From an uncultured Collinsella sp. (GTDB lineage: Bacteria > Actinomycetota > Coriobacteriia > Coriobacteriales > Coriobacteriaceae): a stretch of 16,305 bases of DNA. The DNA lies in the NCBI GenBank assembly GCA_902489945.1, contig CABUBZ010000046.1, forward strand, positions 1 through 16,305, read 5' to 3'. Shown in pieces: positions 1 to 6,861 of the stretch. Position numbers and translations under genes: made by a program. Position 1 is the stretch's first letter. Every line of letters begins with the position of its first letter. Under the pieces are notes generated by a model, which saw only the letters and a program-made list of their open reading frames with translations, did not search any database and was not told the origin of the DNA.

Positions 1-460
1 CGTGGCGGCTCGTGCCGTCTACGGCTCTCCGTGCATTGTGATCGACCTGGGCACTACGACCAATATCGAGGTCATCGATACGCACGGAACCTTTGTCGGC
101 GGCGTCATCGCGCCGGGCCTGGCACTTGGCGCCCGCTCGCTTTCGGCCGCTGCGGCGCGCCTGCCGCAGGTCGAGCCCTCGGCACCGGCGCGCGTCATCG
201 GTCGCAACACGCGCGAGGCCATGCGCTCGGGCGTGGTTCTGGGCGAGGTGGCCCGCATCGACGGCATGCTCGACATGGTGCTCGCCGAGATGCGCGCGAC
301 CAAGGCCGCGGGGGAGGGCGATGTGCCCATCGTCATTACCGGCGACGATGCCGAGGCGCTTGCGGCGTTGGTTGGCCATAGCCTGACGGTCGACGATGCG
401 CTGACGTTGCGGGGTCTCGCCGAGCTCTACCACATCAACCAAAAGCCCCGACGCGCGTAG
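1..460 (+). CDS. coaX: Type III pantothenate kinase, C-terminal part (5' end outside window)
   Basis: This would phosphorylate pantothenate, the first step of coenzyme A synthesis, in the cytosol. About 152 residues are visible against a usual family length of about 255, so the start and the first ATP-binding motif lie upstream; the GTG at base 2 is not taken as the true start. Visible family features in order are the second ASKHA-type phosphate motif (IDLGTTT, about residues 14-20 of the visible part), GGVIAPGL, LPQVEP, and GRNTREAMRSGVVLG, all characteristic of CoaX rather than of type I or II kinases. The TAG stop is at 458-460. The next gene starts 81 bases downstream from its own likely promoter, so it is probably a separate unit. 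The family call is confident; activity cannot be judged from a partial protein. Confidence 0.9.
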   Translation, partial: VAARAVYGSPCIVIDLGTTTNIEVIDTHGTFVGGVIAPGLALGARSLSAAAARLPQVEPSAPARVIGRNTREAMRSGVVLGEVARIDGMLDMVLAEMRATKAAGEGDVPIVITGDDAEALAALVGHSLTVDDALTLRGLAELYHINQKPRRA

Positions 461-498
461 GACGGGGGCTGGTGGGATAAGCGCCCCTACCTTTCACC

Positions 499-507
499 TG
501 CTACAAT
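499..507 (+). promoter_or_regulatory. Likely extended -10 promoter of the dCMP deaminase gene
   Basis: TGCTACAAT fits the extended -10 consensus TGnTATAAT with one mismatch. It lies 35 bases before the chosen start codon. No good -35 hexamer sits 16-18 bases upstream, which extended -10 promoters tolerate. Prediction by eye only. Confidence 0.4.
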
Positions 508-541
508 GGGTCAAACTATTGCGATTTCGGAGGTGTCTGCC

Positions 542-1066
542 ATGTCGGACGATCTTCATCAAACCGCGTCGGGCAAGCGCCGCGACGTTATTAGCTGGGA
601 TGAGTTCTTTATGAGCGTGGCCATCGCCGCGCAGCGCCGCAGTAAGGACCCCAACACGCAGGTGGGCGCGTGCATCGCCAACACCAACCACCGCATCCTT
701 TCGGTGGGCTACAACGGTACGCCCTCGGCACTCAACGACGACTTTTTCCCGTGGGGCACGAGCGACGACCCGTTGCAGGATAAGCACAACTACGTGGTGC
801 ATGCCGAGGCCAACGCCGTGCTCAACTACCGCGGCTCGCTCAAAGACCTTGAGGGTTCCACGGTCTACGTCACGCTGTTCCCGTGCCACGACTGCGCCAA
901 GATCCTGGCGCAGGTGGGCGTGGGCGAGGTCGTCTACCTGGACAACAAGTATGCCGATACCGACGACGGCCGTATCAGCCGCCGCATTCTCGACTCCTGC
1001 GGCATCAGCTACCGCCAGGTCATCGTCGATGTTCAGATTGGTACCGGGGGACAAGCTCAGCAGTAG
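542..1066 (+). CDS. dCMP deaminase family protein (ComEB-like zinc deaminase)
   Basis: The predicted 174-residue cytosolic enzyme would deaminate dCMP to dUMP, feeding dTMP synthesis. The zinc site of the cytidine/deoxycytidylate deaminase fold is intact: HAEAN gives His87 and the catalytic Glu89, and PCHDC gives Cys115 and Cys118. The N-terminal ISWDEFFMSVAIAAQRRSKD segment and GYNGTP (about residues 57-61) match the dCMP deaminase/ComEB subgroup rather than tRNA or cytosine deaminases. An in-frame ATG exists at 506, but it falls inside the putative -10 element. ATG 542 has GGAGGT at 529-534 with a 7-base spacer, so 542 is preferred. In some Firmicutes this family member is named comEB for its position beside competence genes; no competence gene is visible here, so a metabolic role is more likely. 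Confidence 0.93.
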   Translation: MSDDLHQTASGKRRDVISWDEFFMSVAIAAQRRSKDPNTQVGACIANTNHRILSVGYNGTPSALNDDFFPWGTSDDPLQDKHNYVVHAEANAVLNYRGSLKDLEGSTVYVTLFPCHDCAKILAQVGVGEVVYLDNKYADTDDGRISRRILDSCGISYRQVIVDVQIGTGGQAQQ

Positions 1067-1097
1067 CGCGTGCCAACGCCAGCTGGCGGTAAAACAG

Positions 1098-1121
1098 CCA
1101 AAAGAGCCCCGTCCCAAATTG
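1098..1121 (-). repeat. Degenerate copy of the GGGAC(A/G)GG palindrome family
   Basis: Read on the minus strand this holds GGGACGGGGCTCTTTTGGC, followed by TGTTTTACC. It aligns with the minus-strand copy at 2505-2561 and the plus-strand copy at 7375-7430, where GGGACAGGTTT(A/G)TTTTGGC is followed by AGGTTTTATC. The left stem arm has largely decayed (CAATTT facing TTTTGG), so it is a weak hairpin. It lies about 30 bases after the dCMP deaminase stop codon. Confidence 0.5.
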
Positions 1122-1236
1122 ACTACTCGTGAAAGTCGCGTCTGCGCGCATGGACGGCTCGTGAGCGGGTACATGGCTGTAGTAACATAGCTTCTGTCCG
1201 CGGGCGTGCCCGCGTTGTTGTGAGAAAGGAGCCCCT

Positions 1237-1515
1237 GTGGCTGTTAACGAAGAGCTGCTTAAGAAGGTTCTTGAAGAGATTCGCCCCAACCTGCAGGCCG
1301 ACGGCGGCGATATGGAGTATGTGGGCGTCGACGACGAGGGCGTCGTCAAGCTGGAACTGCAGGGCGCCTGCGCCGGCTGTCCCATGAGCTCGCTAACCCT
1401 TTCCATGGGTATCGAGCGCATCCTGAAGGAGCATGTGCCCGGCGTTACCCGCGTCGAGCAGGTCAATGCTTCCGGCGAGGCCGAGGACCTGTACGACGAG
1501 TACGCGCCGTTCTAA
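1237..1515 (+). CDS. NifU C-terminal domain protein (Nfu-type Fe-S scaffold)
   Basis: The 92-residue protein consists only of the NifU C-terminal domain, which assembles or carries an iron-sulfur cluster and passes it to target proteins. The family signature is complete: LEEIRPNLQADGGD (residues 12-25), then GACAGCPMSS with the cluster-binding Cys45 and Cys48 in a CxxC motif, then GIERILKEHVPGV. Translation starts at GTG 1237, supported by AAAGGAG at 1225-1231; no ATG fits better. No IscU-type N-terminal domain and no cysteine desulfurase gene is nearby, so it is a stand-alone Nfu. The C-terminus is acidic (EAEDLYDEY). The 170 bases upstream hold a degenerate repeat and no clear promoter; TAACAT at 1183-1188 is a weak -10 candidate. 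Confidence 0.92.
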   Translation: MAVNEELLKKVLEEIRPNLQADGGDMEYVGVDDEGVVKLELQGACAGCPMSSLTLSMGIERILKEHVPGVTRVEQVNASGEAEDLYDEYAPF

Positions 1516-1560
1516 GATGCGAAAGCTGCGGACGGTACGCTCCGCATAGACGTTACGTCC

Positions 1561-1602
1561 AAATATGCGGCTGCGAGCGCAAGGCCCGCGGCCGCATTTG
1601 TA
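1561..1602 (+). terminator. Possible weak terminator or leader hairpin between the nifU-like gene and lgt
   Basis: ATGCGGC (1565-1571) pairs with GCCGCAT (1591-1597) around a 19-base loop, followed by the short T-containing tail TTGTATG. The large loop and short tail make it weak, and it lies 23 bases before the lgt start codon, so read-through into lgt is plausible. Confidence 0.4.
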
Positions 1603-1624
1603 TGTAGGGAGCAGGAGGATCGAT

Positions 1625-2446
1625 ATGCTCAACGACCTCTACCATATGCTTGATCCCGTCGCAATCTCGGCGGGCCCCATCACCATCTACTGGTACGGCC
1701 TGGCCTACGTGGTCGGCGCCCTGCTCACAGCAGTCGTCATGTACCGCACGCAGCGTCGCTGGGGCTTTAACATCACGATTGACGACCTGACGAGTGTCGT
1801 GGTCGGCGTGGTCTTTGGCCTCATTATCGGTGCGCGCCTGTTCTACGTCGTCTTTTACGGTGATGGCTACTACTGGGCGCACCCGCTCGAGATCTTTGCC
1901 ACCAACGAGGGCGGCATGAGCTTCCATGGCGGTTTGGTGGGCGGCATTATCGGCGGCATCATCGTGTGCCGCATGTATAAGCTCGACGCCTGGACTTTGG
2001 CAGACCTTGCCGTCATCGGCGCGCCGCTGGCCTTGTGCCTGGGACGTTGCGCCAACTTCGTGAACGGAGAGCTGTGGGGCAAGCCGACCGATCTGCCCTG
2101 GGGCGTGGTCTTCGGTGGCACCGCGGGCGATATGCCGCGTCACCCCTCCCAGCTCTACGAGGCATTTCTTGAGGGCATCGTGCTCTTTTGCATTCTGCAG
2201 GTGCTCAGCCGCAAAAAGCCGCTACTGCCCCAAGGCACGTTTATGGGCGTGTTTGTGATGGGTTACGGCATCGTCCGCTTCCTAATTGAGTTTGTGCGCG
2301 TGCCCGATGCACAGCTGGGCTATCTGCTGGGTGGCGTTATCACCATGGGTCAGCTGCTGAGCCTGCCGCTCGTAATCGCGGGCCTGGCGCTCATCATCTT
2401 TGCTCGTCGCCGCAACCAACCCCAGCGCGTCTACCTCGACGCCTAA
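1625..2446 (+). CDS. lgt: Prolipoprotein diacylglyceryl transferase
   Basis: This integral membrane enzyme transfers diacylglycerol from phosphatidylglycerol to the lipobox cysteine of prelipoproteins, the first step of lipoprotein maturation. The 273 residues match the family length. Hallmarks in order are YWYGLAYV (about 22-29), the HGG segment MSFHGGLVGG with His101, the Lgt signature GRCANFVNGELWG with Arg141 and Asn147, HPSQLYEA (173-180), and RFLIEF with Glu222, followed by a final membrane span and a short basic tail (RRRNQPQR). About seven membrane segments are expected. ATG 1625 is chosen over an upstream in-frame ATG at 1565 because AGGAGG (1613-1618) sits 6 bases before it. It follows the nifU-like gene by 109 bases. 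Its stop codon is embedded in the left arm of a palindromic repeat. Confidence 0.96.
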   Translation: MLNDLYHMLDPVAISAGPITIYWYGLAYVVGALLTAVVMYRTQRRWGFNITIDDLTSVVVGVVFGLIIGARLFYVVFYGDGYYWAHPLEIFATNEGGMSFHGGLVGGIIGGIIVCRMYKLDAWTLADLAVIGAPLALCLGRCANFVNGELWGKPTDLPWGVVFGGTAGDMPRHPSQLYEAFLEGIVLFCILQVLSRKKPLLPQGTFMGVFVMGYGIVRFLIEFVRVPDAQLGYLLGGVITMGQLLSLPLVIAGLALIIFARRRNQPQRVYLDA

Positions 2447-2481
2447 CCACCACAAAGGGGACAGGCTCCTTTGTGGTGGTT
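2445..2481 (+). repeat. Perfect 14-bp palindrome with GGGGACAGG at its loop; overlaps the lgt stop
   Basis: AACCACCACAAAGG (2445-2458) pairs perfectly with CCTTTGTGGTGGTT (2468-2481) around a 9-base loop, GGACAGGCT. The left arm begins inside the lgt TAA codon. The hairpin could act as a 3'-end stabiliser or terminator for lgt, but no U-tract follows. Belongs to the dispersed family described in the findings and lies in opposite orientation to the copy at 2523-2561. Confidence 0.85.
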
Positions 2482-2504
2482 CGCTGGGCAACGATGACAG
2501 AACC

Positions 2505-2561
2505 GTAACGTTTCCCCAGATAAAACCTGCCAAAATAAACCTGTCCCTTTTTGGCAGGTTT
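2505..2561 (-). repeat. Palindrome of the GGGACAGG family, long conserved form, minus orientation
   Basis: AAACCTGCCAAAA (2523-2535) pairs perfectly over 13 bp with TTTTGGCAGGTTT (2549-2561); the 13-base loop contains CCTGTCCC, that is GGGACAGG on the minus strand. The conserved unit extends to about 2505 through a flank (GTAACGTTTCCCCAGATA). The copy at 7375-7430 matches it in the stem, loop and flank. It ends 19 bases before the next start codon, so it is in the leader of the DUF6020-like gene. Confidence 0.85.
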
Positions 2562-2580
2562 CTAGAAAGGCTTTCGGACT

Positions 2581-4764
2581 GTGAAGGATTCCGACCTCTC
2601 CACAACGGCTGCGCGCGACGCTGCCCGCATCGTCTGGTTTAAGCGCTACCCCGCCAAGCAGACGCTCATCGCATTTTTGCTCGCGCTGTTGGCGACCACG
2701 GCGTTTTCCATCGATCCCGCCCCGGTGTCGAGCAACGCAGTCTTGGCGATTGACCCCAAAGCCTCGGGCATGCTGTACGTGTGCTACGAGGTGCTCCTCT
2801 CGTTTGCCGGCCATACCGACGCGGTCATGCTGCTTGCACTTGCCTGCCTGCTCACCTTGCCGTTTCGCTACGTGTTCTTTGGCCGTGGCGACACCTGGCG
2901 TCCATCGATCATTCTGCCGTCTCTGTTCTTTGCCATCTGCATGGTGTTCGGCCGCAGCTACGATCTCACCGACTCGGCCGAGATTGTCCTTGGCGACAAA
3001 GCCCGTATCATCTGCGCCTGGATTGGCGGCGCGGGCTGGATGCTCTTGGCGGTCGTTGCCTTCTACCTTGCCTTTGAGTGTCTAGATTGGCTGAGCTCTC
3101 GGCGCATTCCGTTTTCGGAAGCGCACTTTGGCCGCGTCTGGCGTGTGACTCACGCCGTGCTCTCGGTCCATCCCTTTGCCGGGCCCTTCCTGGTGCTTAT
3201 GATCGCCTGGGCGCCCACGCTTATCGCTTCGCTGCCCGGCCTTTTTATGGGAGATACGGGTGCGCAGATTCGCCAGTGGTTCAACTACCCCAACGGCACG
3301 AGTGACTACCTGCGTCTGCTCAATCCCAATGTGTTGCTCAACGGGCATCACCCCGTAGTGCACACGGCCATTATCGGCTCGTGCGTTCAGCTGGGGCTTT
3401 CGCTGTTCAACAGCGCTAACGCGGGTCTTGCCATCTACACCTGTGCTCAGTTCGTCATCACGGCCGCCTGCATGGCGTATTCCATTTCGTCGCTGCGCAA
3501 ACTGGGCGTGAGCCTGCCGGTTCGCGGTGCGATCCTGCTGTTCTTTGCGTTTATGCCGATGTTCTCTAACTACGCGGCGTTGCTCACCAAAGACGTGCTC
3601 TTTGCCGACGCGTTCTTGGTGCTGCTGGTACAGACCGTCAAGCTCGTGGCATGTGGCTTGCCCCGTCATGATGCCAATGTCGAGCGAGCGGGCGAGAAAG
3701 CCCCCGTGCTCTTTGCGCGCCACGACTGGCTGCTGCTCGCTCTGGGCTCCATGGGTTCCACGTTCCTGCGCAACGGCGGCCTGGTGTTTCCCCTGGCGGC
3801 ATGCGTAATCGCGGCGGCGTTTTGCGTATGGGACGTGCATGTGGCTCGTCGTGCAGCCAAGCAGACTGGTGCTGCGCCTTCGGGCGCCATCCCGCGTTTC
3901 CGCTGGGTTGGCGTTCTCGCGGTGCTCGCGCTCTGCCTTGCCTCTAATATGTACTTCACCAAGGTCTTTATGCCGGCGCACGATATCACGCCTGGTTCCA
4001 AGCGCGAAATCCTCTCGATTCCGTTCCAGCAGACGGCTCGTTTCGTCCAAAAGCACGACGGCCTCAACTCGGGCGTCAACCCCACGGTTAAGGAGGACGG
4101 CACCATCGTGGAGGCTCCTTGCGACGGTTCGGTGACCGACGAAGAGCGTGCCGTGATCGATCGCGTGCTCAAGTACGAGAACCTGGGCCGCCGCTACAAC
4201 CCCGACAAGTCCGATGCCGTCAAGAACTGCTTTAACGAGTACGCCTCGCAGGAGGACATCGATGCCTATTTTGAGGTATGGGCCCAGATGTTTAAGAAGG
4301 ATCCCGAGTGCTATATTTCGGCGCTTATCAATAACTACTATGGTTATTTTTATCCGAGCGCGCGCGATGCCTGGGTCTACAGCACGGCGCGTAGTGCCGA
4401 GATCATGGCGCGTCCCGACAACCTCAAGTACTTCGACTTCCATCCGGTTGACAGCAACGTGGTGCGCTGGTGCGACCACCTGATCAATCTGTACCGTGTG
4501 GCGGTGCAGCGCATCCCGTTTATTTCGCTCACCATGAGCTCGGCCACCTATGTGTGGATCATGATTGCCGTGGTGGTCTACTTGCTGCGTCGTCATTCAT
4601 GGCGTGCGCTGGCGATTTGGGTGCCGCTGTTGGGTGTGCTCGCCGTGTGCCTGATTGGCCCGTGTAACGGCTCGACCTACATGCGCTACCTGTATCCGGT
4701 CATCGCCTGCATGCCCTTCGCCATCGGCGCCACCGTCACCCGCAGCGACTTCCTCTGGTCCTAA
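2581..4764 (+). CDS. Large polytopic membrane protein, DUF6020-like, possible GT-C type glycosyltransferase
   Basis: The 727-residue protein has about ten or more hydrophobic segments, the first at about residues 27-43, others near 84-95, 110-123, 143-165, 201-219, and several up to the C-terminus. Between about 470 and 615 lies a long hydrophilic region, presumably extracytoplasmic. The segment PGLFMGDTGAQIRQWFN (219-234) followed by NGHHPVVHTAIIG (254-266) resembles DUF6020 membrane proteins; an acidic residue (Asp225) after an early span and a conserved His-His pair recall GT-C glycosyltransferases, which use lipid-linked sugars. That function is inference. GTG 2581 is chosen because an A/G-rich AGAAAGG lies at 2564-2570; the ribosome site is weak. 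The gene stands alone between palindromic repeats, with no glycan biosynthesis genes beside it. Confidence 0.75.
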   Translation: MKDSDLSTTAARDAARIVWFKRYPAKQTLIAFLLALLATTAFSIDPAPVSSNAVLAIDPKASGMLYVCYEVLLSFAGHTDAVMLLALACLLTLPFRYVFFGRGDTWRPSIILPSLFFAICMVFGRSYDLTDSAEIVLGDKARIICAWIGGAGWMLLAVVAFYLAFECLDWLSSRRIPFSEAHFGRVWRVTHAVLSVHPFAGPFLVLMIAWAPTLIASLPGLFMGDTGAQIRQWFNYPNGTSDYLRLLNPNVLLNGHHPVVHTAIIGSCVQLGLSLFNSANAGLAIYTCAQFVITAACMAYSISSLRKLGVSLPVRGAILLFFAFMPMFSNYAALLTKDVLFADAFLVLLVQTVKLVACGLPRHDANVERAGEKAPVLFARHDWLLLALGSMGSTFLRNGGLVFPLAACVIAAAFCVWDVHVARRAAKQTGAAPSGAIPRFRWVGVLAVLALCLASNMYFTKVFMPAHDITPGSKREILSIPFQQTARFVQKHDGLNSGVNPTVKEDGTIVEAPCDGSVTDEERAVIDRVLKYENLGRRYNPDKSDAVKNCFNEYASQEDIDAYFEVWAQMFKKDPECYISALINNYYGYFYPSARDAWVYSTARSAEIMARPDNLKYFDFHPVDSNVVRWCDHLINLYRVAVQRIPFISLTMSSATYVWIMIAVVVYLLRRHSWRALAIWVPLLGVLAVCLIGPCNGSTYMRYLYPVIACMPFAIGATVTRSDFLWS

Positions 4765-4765
4765 C

Positions 4766-4798
4766 TTGGTGCATTGGGGTCAGGTTTCTTTGCACCAA
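4766..4798 (+). repeat. Palindrome of the same family with GGGGTCAGG in the loop
   Basis: TTGGTGCA (4766-4773) pairs perfectly with TGCACCAA (4791-4798) around a 17-base loop holding GGGGTCAGG. It begins one base after the TAA stop codon of the DUF6020-like gene (4762-4764). Stem sequence differs wholly from the other copies while the loop motif and layout are kept. Confidence 0.75.
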
Positions 4799-4831
4799 AG
4801 GGGGCATCATCACGACGCCTTCATTTTGGGG

Positions 4832-4860
4832 TTTATCTCGCAGGCCAGTAGGTATATCAT
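4832..4860 (+). promoter_or_regulatory. Possible promoter of yebC
   Basis: TATCAT at 4855-4860 is one mismatch from the -10 consensus, with a poor -35 (TTTATC, 4832-4837) 17 bases upstream. It would give a leader of about 60 bases before yebC. Called by eye. Confidence 0.35.
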
Positions 4861-4928
4861 AACGACGTTTGTTTATATTGCCCGAGCATCTGCGCTGGGC
4901 TTTAGGTCGAAACCGATAGGAGACACGT

Positions 4929-5735
4929 ATGTCCGGACACTCTAAGTGGGCCACAACCAAGCATCGTAAGGGCGCGCAGGACGCCAAGCGTTCCGCCCTC
5001 TTCTCCAAGCTCAGCCGCAACATCACCGTTGCTGCCCGTCTCGGCGGTGACCCGCTGCCCGAGAACAACGCCAGCCTCGCCGCTGCCGTTGCCAAGGCCA
5101 AGGCTCAGTCCATGCCTAAGGACAAGATCAAGTCCGCTATCGACAAGGCTTTTGGTTCGGGTGCCGACGCTGCCGTCTACGAGAACATCGTGTACGAGGG
5201 CTACGGTCCCGCCGGTGTCGCCGTCTACGTCGACTGCCTGACCGACAACCGCAACCGTACCGCCGCTGATGTCCGTTCCGCCTTCTCCCACGCTGGTGGC
5301 AACCTGGGCACCTCCGGCTCCGTTGCCTTCCAGTTTGAGCGTAAGGGCCAGATCGTCGTCGCCAAGGAGATCCTGGACGAGAACGCCAAGAAGGAGACCA
5401 TGATCGCCAACGGTGCTGCCGGTGACGAGGATGAGTTCATGATGGCCATCGCCGAGGCCGGTGGCGAGGACTACGAGGACGCCGGCGAGGAGTGGATCGT
5501 CTGGACTACTGCCAACGAGGTTATGGCTGTCTCCAAGGCGCTCGAGGAGCAGGGCGTCCAGGTCAAGGGTTCCGAGACTACCATGGTCCCGACCACCCCG
5601 ACCGAGGTCTCCGGCGCCGACGCCAAGAAGGTTCAGCGCCTCATCGACCGTCTTGAGGAGCTCGACGACGTCCAGGACGTCTACAGCACCATGGACATGA
5701 CCGACGAGGTCATCGCTGCCCTCGAGGAGGAGTAG
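4929..5735 (+). CDS. yebC: YebC/TACO1 family protein (translation factor or transcriptional regulator)
   Basis: The 268-residue cytosolic protein carries the YebC/TACO1 signature MSGHSKWATTKHRKGAQDAKR at its N-terminus, then SMPKDKIKSAIDKAFG (about 60-75), YEGYGPAGVAVYVDCLTDNRNRT-like central residues, NLGTSGSVAFQFERKG (about 118-133), and the third-domain segment GADAKKVQRLIDRLEELDDVQDVYSTMD (split here only for description). Family members have been described as DNA-binding regulators and, more recently, as factors that help ribosomes through difficult (proline-rich) stretches. Translation starts at ATG 4929 with GGAG at 4919-4922. In many bacteria yebC precedes ruvCAB; that neighbourhood is absent here, and a strong terminator follows. 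Codon use is highly biased, similar to groEL, suggesting strong expression. Confidence 0.95.
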   Translation: MSGHSKWATTKHRKGAQDAKRSALFSKLSRNITVAARLGGDPLPENNASLAAAVAKAKAQSMPKDKIKSAIDKAFGSGADAAVYENIVYEGYGPAGVAVYVDCLTDNRNRTAADVRSAFSHAGGNLGTSGSVAFQFERKGQIVVAKEILDENAKKETMIANGAAGDEDEFMMAIAEAGGEDYEDAGEEWIVWTTANEVMAVSKALEEQGVQVKGSETTMVPTTPTEVSGADAKKVQRLIDRLEELDDVQDVYSTMDMTDEVIAALEEE

Positions 5736-5739
5736 CGCC

Positions 5740-5759
5740 TGCACGGGTTAAGCCGTGCA
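5740..5759 (+). other. Short perfect hairpin just after yebC
   Basis: TGCACGG (5740-5746) pairs with CCGTGCA (5753-5759) around a 6-base loop. No U-tract follows, so it is more likely a 3'-end stabilising hairpin than a terminator by itself; the proper terminator lies 46 bases further on. Confidence 0.45.
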
Positions 5760-5804
5760 TATCTGGGCATAATGAAGCGAGCATGCAAGCCTCGTGGAAT
5801 AGAT

Positions 5805-5846
5805 GAGCCGGATCCGCGTGCGTAGAGCACCGGACCCGGCTCTTTT
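5805..5846 (+). terminator. Rho-independent terminator of yebC
   Basis: GAGCCGG (5805-5811) pairs with CCGGCTC (5836-5842). After one A/C mismatch the stem continues with TCCG/CGGA and, after an unpaired C, GTGC/GCAC around a GTAGA loop. TTTT (5843-5846) follows directly. It is a long, GC-rich stem with a U-tract. The T-tract runs into a TATAAT -10 hexamer for the downstream operon. Confidence 0.85.
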
Positions 5847-5851
5847 ATAAT
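5846..5851 (+). promoter_or_regulatory. Perfect -10 hexamer, likely promoter of the amaP-DUF2273-asp23 operon
   Basis: TATAAT at 5846-5851 overlaps the last T of the yebC terminator tail and lies 50 bases before the GTG start of the amaP-like gene. A good -35 is not apparent because the positions 17 bases upstream fall inside the terminator stem (TAGAGC). A stress sigma factor or activator could compensate; that is inference. Confidence 0.45.
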
Positions 5852-5901
5852 GATGCGAACCGTTTTGCATTTCGAGAGCCGAGATTTGAAGGGAGCGCCG
5901 C

Positions 5902-6447
5902 GTGCGCGTACTCAAACGAGCCCTAGCGATCGTGTACCTTGCCGCTACCATCGTGGCGCTGGGTACGCTTGTCTGCCAGTTTTGGGGGCCGTATACGTAT
6001 CGCTTTATGTTGCTGATGCGCGACCCCATGCCGCGCATCGTTGTCACGGCGTGCGCCGGCGTCGTGGCGCTTGGCGTACTGGTAAGCTTCTTCCGCCTGA
6101 TGTTCGCCCGTCGCGAACCGTCTTGCGTGCATCCGGCGGGGGAGCGCAATATCGAGGTTACCCTTGCGGCGCTTTCTTCGTGCGCCAGGGCCGCTGCCGA
6201 GCGCGACGACCGCGTGATGGTCGAGCATGTCGAGGCCCGCGTCCAAGGCTCCGACGATTCGCACGTCCGTTTTAAGGTCGAGGCTATCGCGCTTGACGAC
6301 CGGGACGTGGCCTCCCTTGCAGCCGCGATGCAGCAACGTATCGAGGAGGCCTGCGACACCATGCTCGGCACGCCGGGTACGACCACGCGCGTCCGTTTTT
6401 TGCCGTCCAAGACTACCGTCCAGACCGTGGAGGTTTCCGGTGAGTGA
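5902..6447 (+). CDS. amaP: AmaP-like Asp23 membrane anchor protein
   Basis: The 181-residue protein has two membrane segments, about residues 6-28 and 45-67, separated by a short loop (YTYRFMLLMRDPMPR) and followed by a soluble domain of about 110 residues. This layout, and its place just ahead of DUF2273 and Asp23 genes, matches AmaP, which in Staphylococcus aureus tethers Asp23 to the membrane during envelope or alkaline stress. Direct sequence similarity is modest by eye, so the name rests largely on topology and neighbours. GTG 5902 is supported by AAGGGAG at 5889-5895. The 3' end overlaps the next gene by 8 bases, so translation is probably coupled. A -10 hexamer and the yebC terminator immediately upstream mark it as the first gene of its operon. 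Confidence 0.75.
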   Translation: MRVLKRALAIVYLAATIVALGTLVCQFWGPYTYRFMLLMRDPMPRIVVTACAGVVALGVLVSFFRLMFARREPSCVHPAGERNIEVTLAALSSCARAAAERDDRVMVEHVEARVQGSDDSHVRFKVEAIALDDRDVASLAAAMQQRIEEACDTMLGTPGTTTRVRFLPSKTTVQTVEVSGE

Positions 6448-6817
6448 TACCAATCAAGATAAGACCGCTCGTACGCCGCGCCTGACGATTGACCAGAGCG
6501 CCACACCGGCGAGCGAACCTGTTGATTCCAAAGCAGAGGCAACCGAGTTACAAGACGTGGCAGCCGCGGATTTTGACGAGGCTATGGGTCTCATCAAGGG
6601 TACGGGCGCTGCCATCTGGAGCTATGCCGTGCGTCATCCCAACACCACGCTCGGCGCCGTCGCTGGCTTTATCCTCGCCGTGTTGGTGCTCACGCTCGGC
6701 CTGTGGGACACGCTCGTCATCGCATTCTTTGTGCTGATCGGCGCCGTGATCGGCCAGATTCGCGACGGCGAGAACGGTATCGTCAACTTCTTCGGCCGTC
6801 TGTTTAGCGGCCGCTAA
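6440..6817 (+). CDS. DUF2273 small integral membrane protein
   Basis: The 125-residue protein has a polar N-terminal half (about 1-60, rich in Asp, Glu, Ala and Thr) followed by two close membrane hairpin segments, about residues 69-88 and 90-106. The core NTTLGAVAGFILAVLVL, a tryptophan between the spans and the ending GQIRDGENG match DUF2273, small membrane proteins found with Asp23 and AmaP in Gram-positive bacteria. The function is not established; a role in anchoring the Asp23 complex is inferred from context. GTG 6440 is chosen because GGAGGT lies at 6429-6434 with a 5-base spacer inside the amaP 3' end. An open frame continues upstream to 6227 but overlaps amaP and lacks this site. The N-terminal extension is longer than in typical short DUF2273 proteins. 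Confidence 0.8.
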   Translation: MSDTNQDKTARTPRLTIDQSATPASEPVDSKAEATELQDVAAADFDEAMGLIKGTGAAIWSYAVRHPNTTLGAVAGFILAVLVLTLGLWDTLVIAFFVLIGAVIGQIRDGENGIVNFFGRLFSGR

Positions 6818-6861
6818 TACGTATTCGACTGTCGCATCCGCGGCGGGCATAAGGAGGAACC

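Noticed and set aside
444..470. AGCCCC/GGGGCT hairpin at the end of coaX as a plus-strand terminator.
   Set aside because: The stem is only 6 bp with a 15-base loop and no T-run follows on the plus strand; the T-rich side lies on the minus strand, where no gene ends.
3082..4596. 504-codon open frame on the minus strand inside the DUF6020-like gene.
   Set aside because: Its composition is rich in His and Arg, typical of antisense frames in high-GC DNA, and the plus-strand gene has clear membrane topology.
5736..5846. Possible small RNA between yebC and the amaP-like gene, with CATAAT at 5768-5773 as promoter and the terminator at 5805-5846.
   Set aside because: No -35 match, and the transcript would be only about 65-70 bases and mostly terminator stem; the simpler reading is the yebC 3' end.
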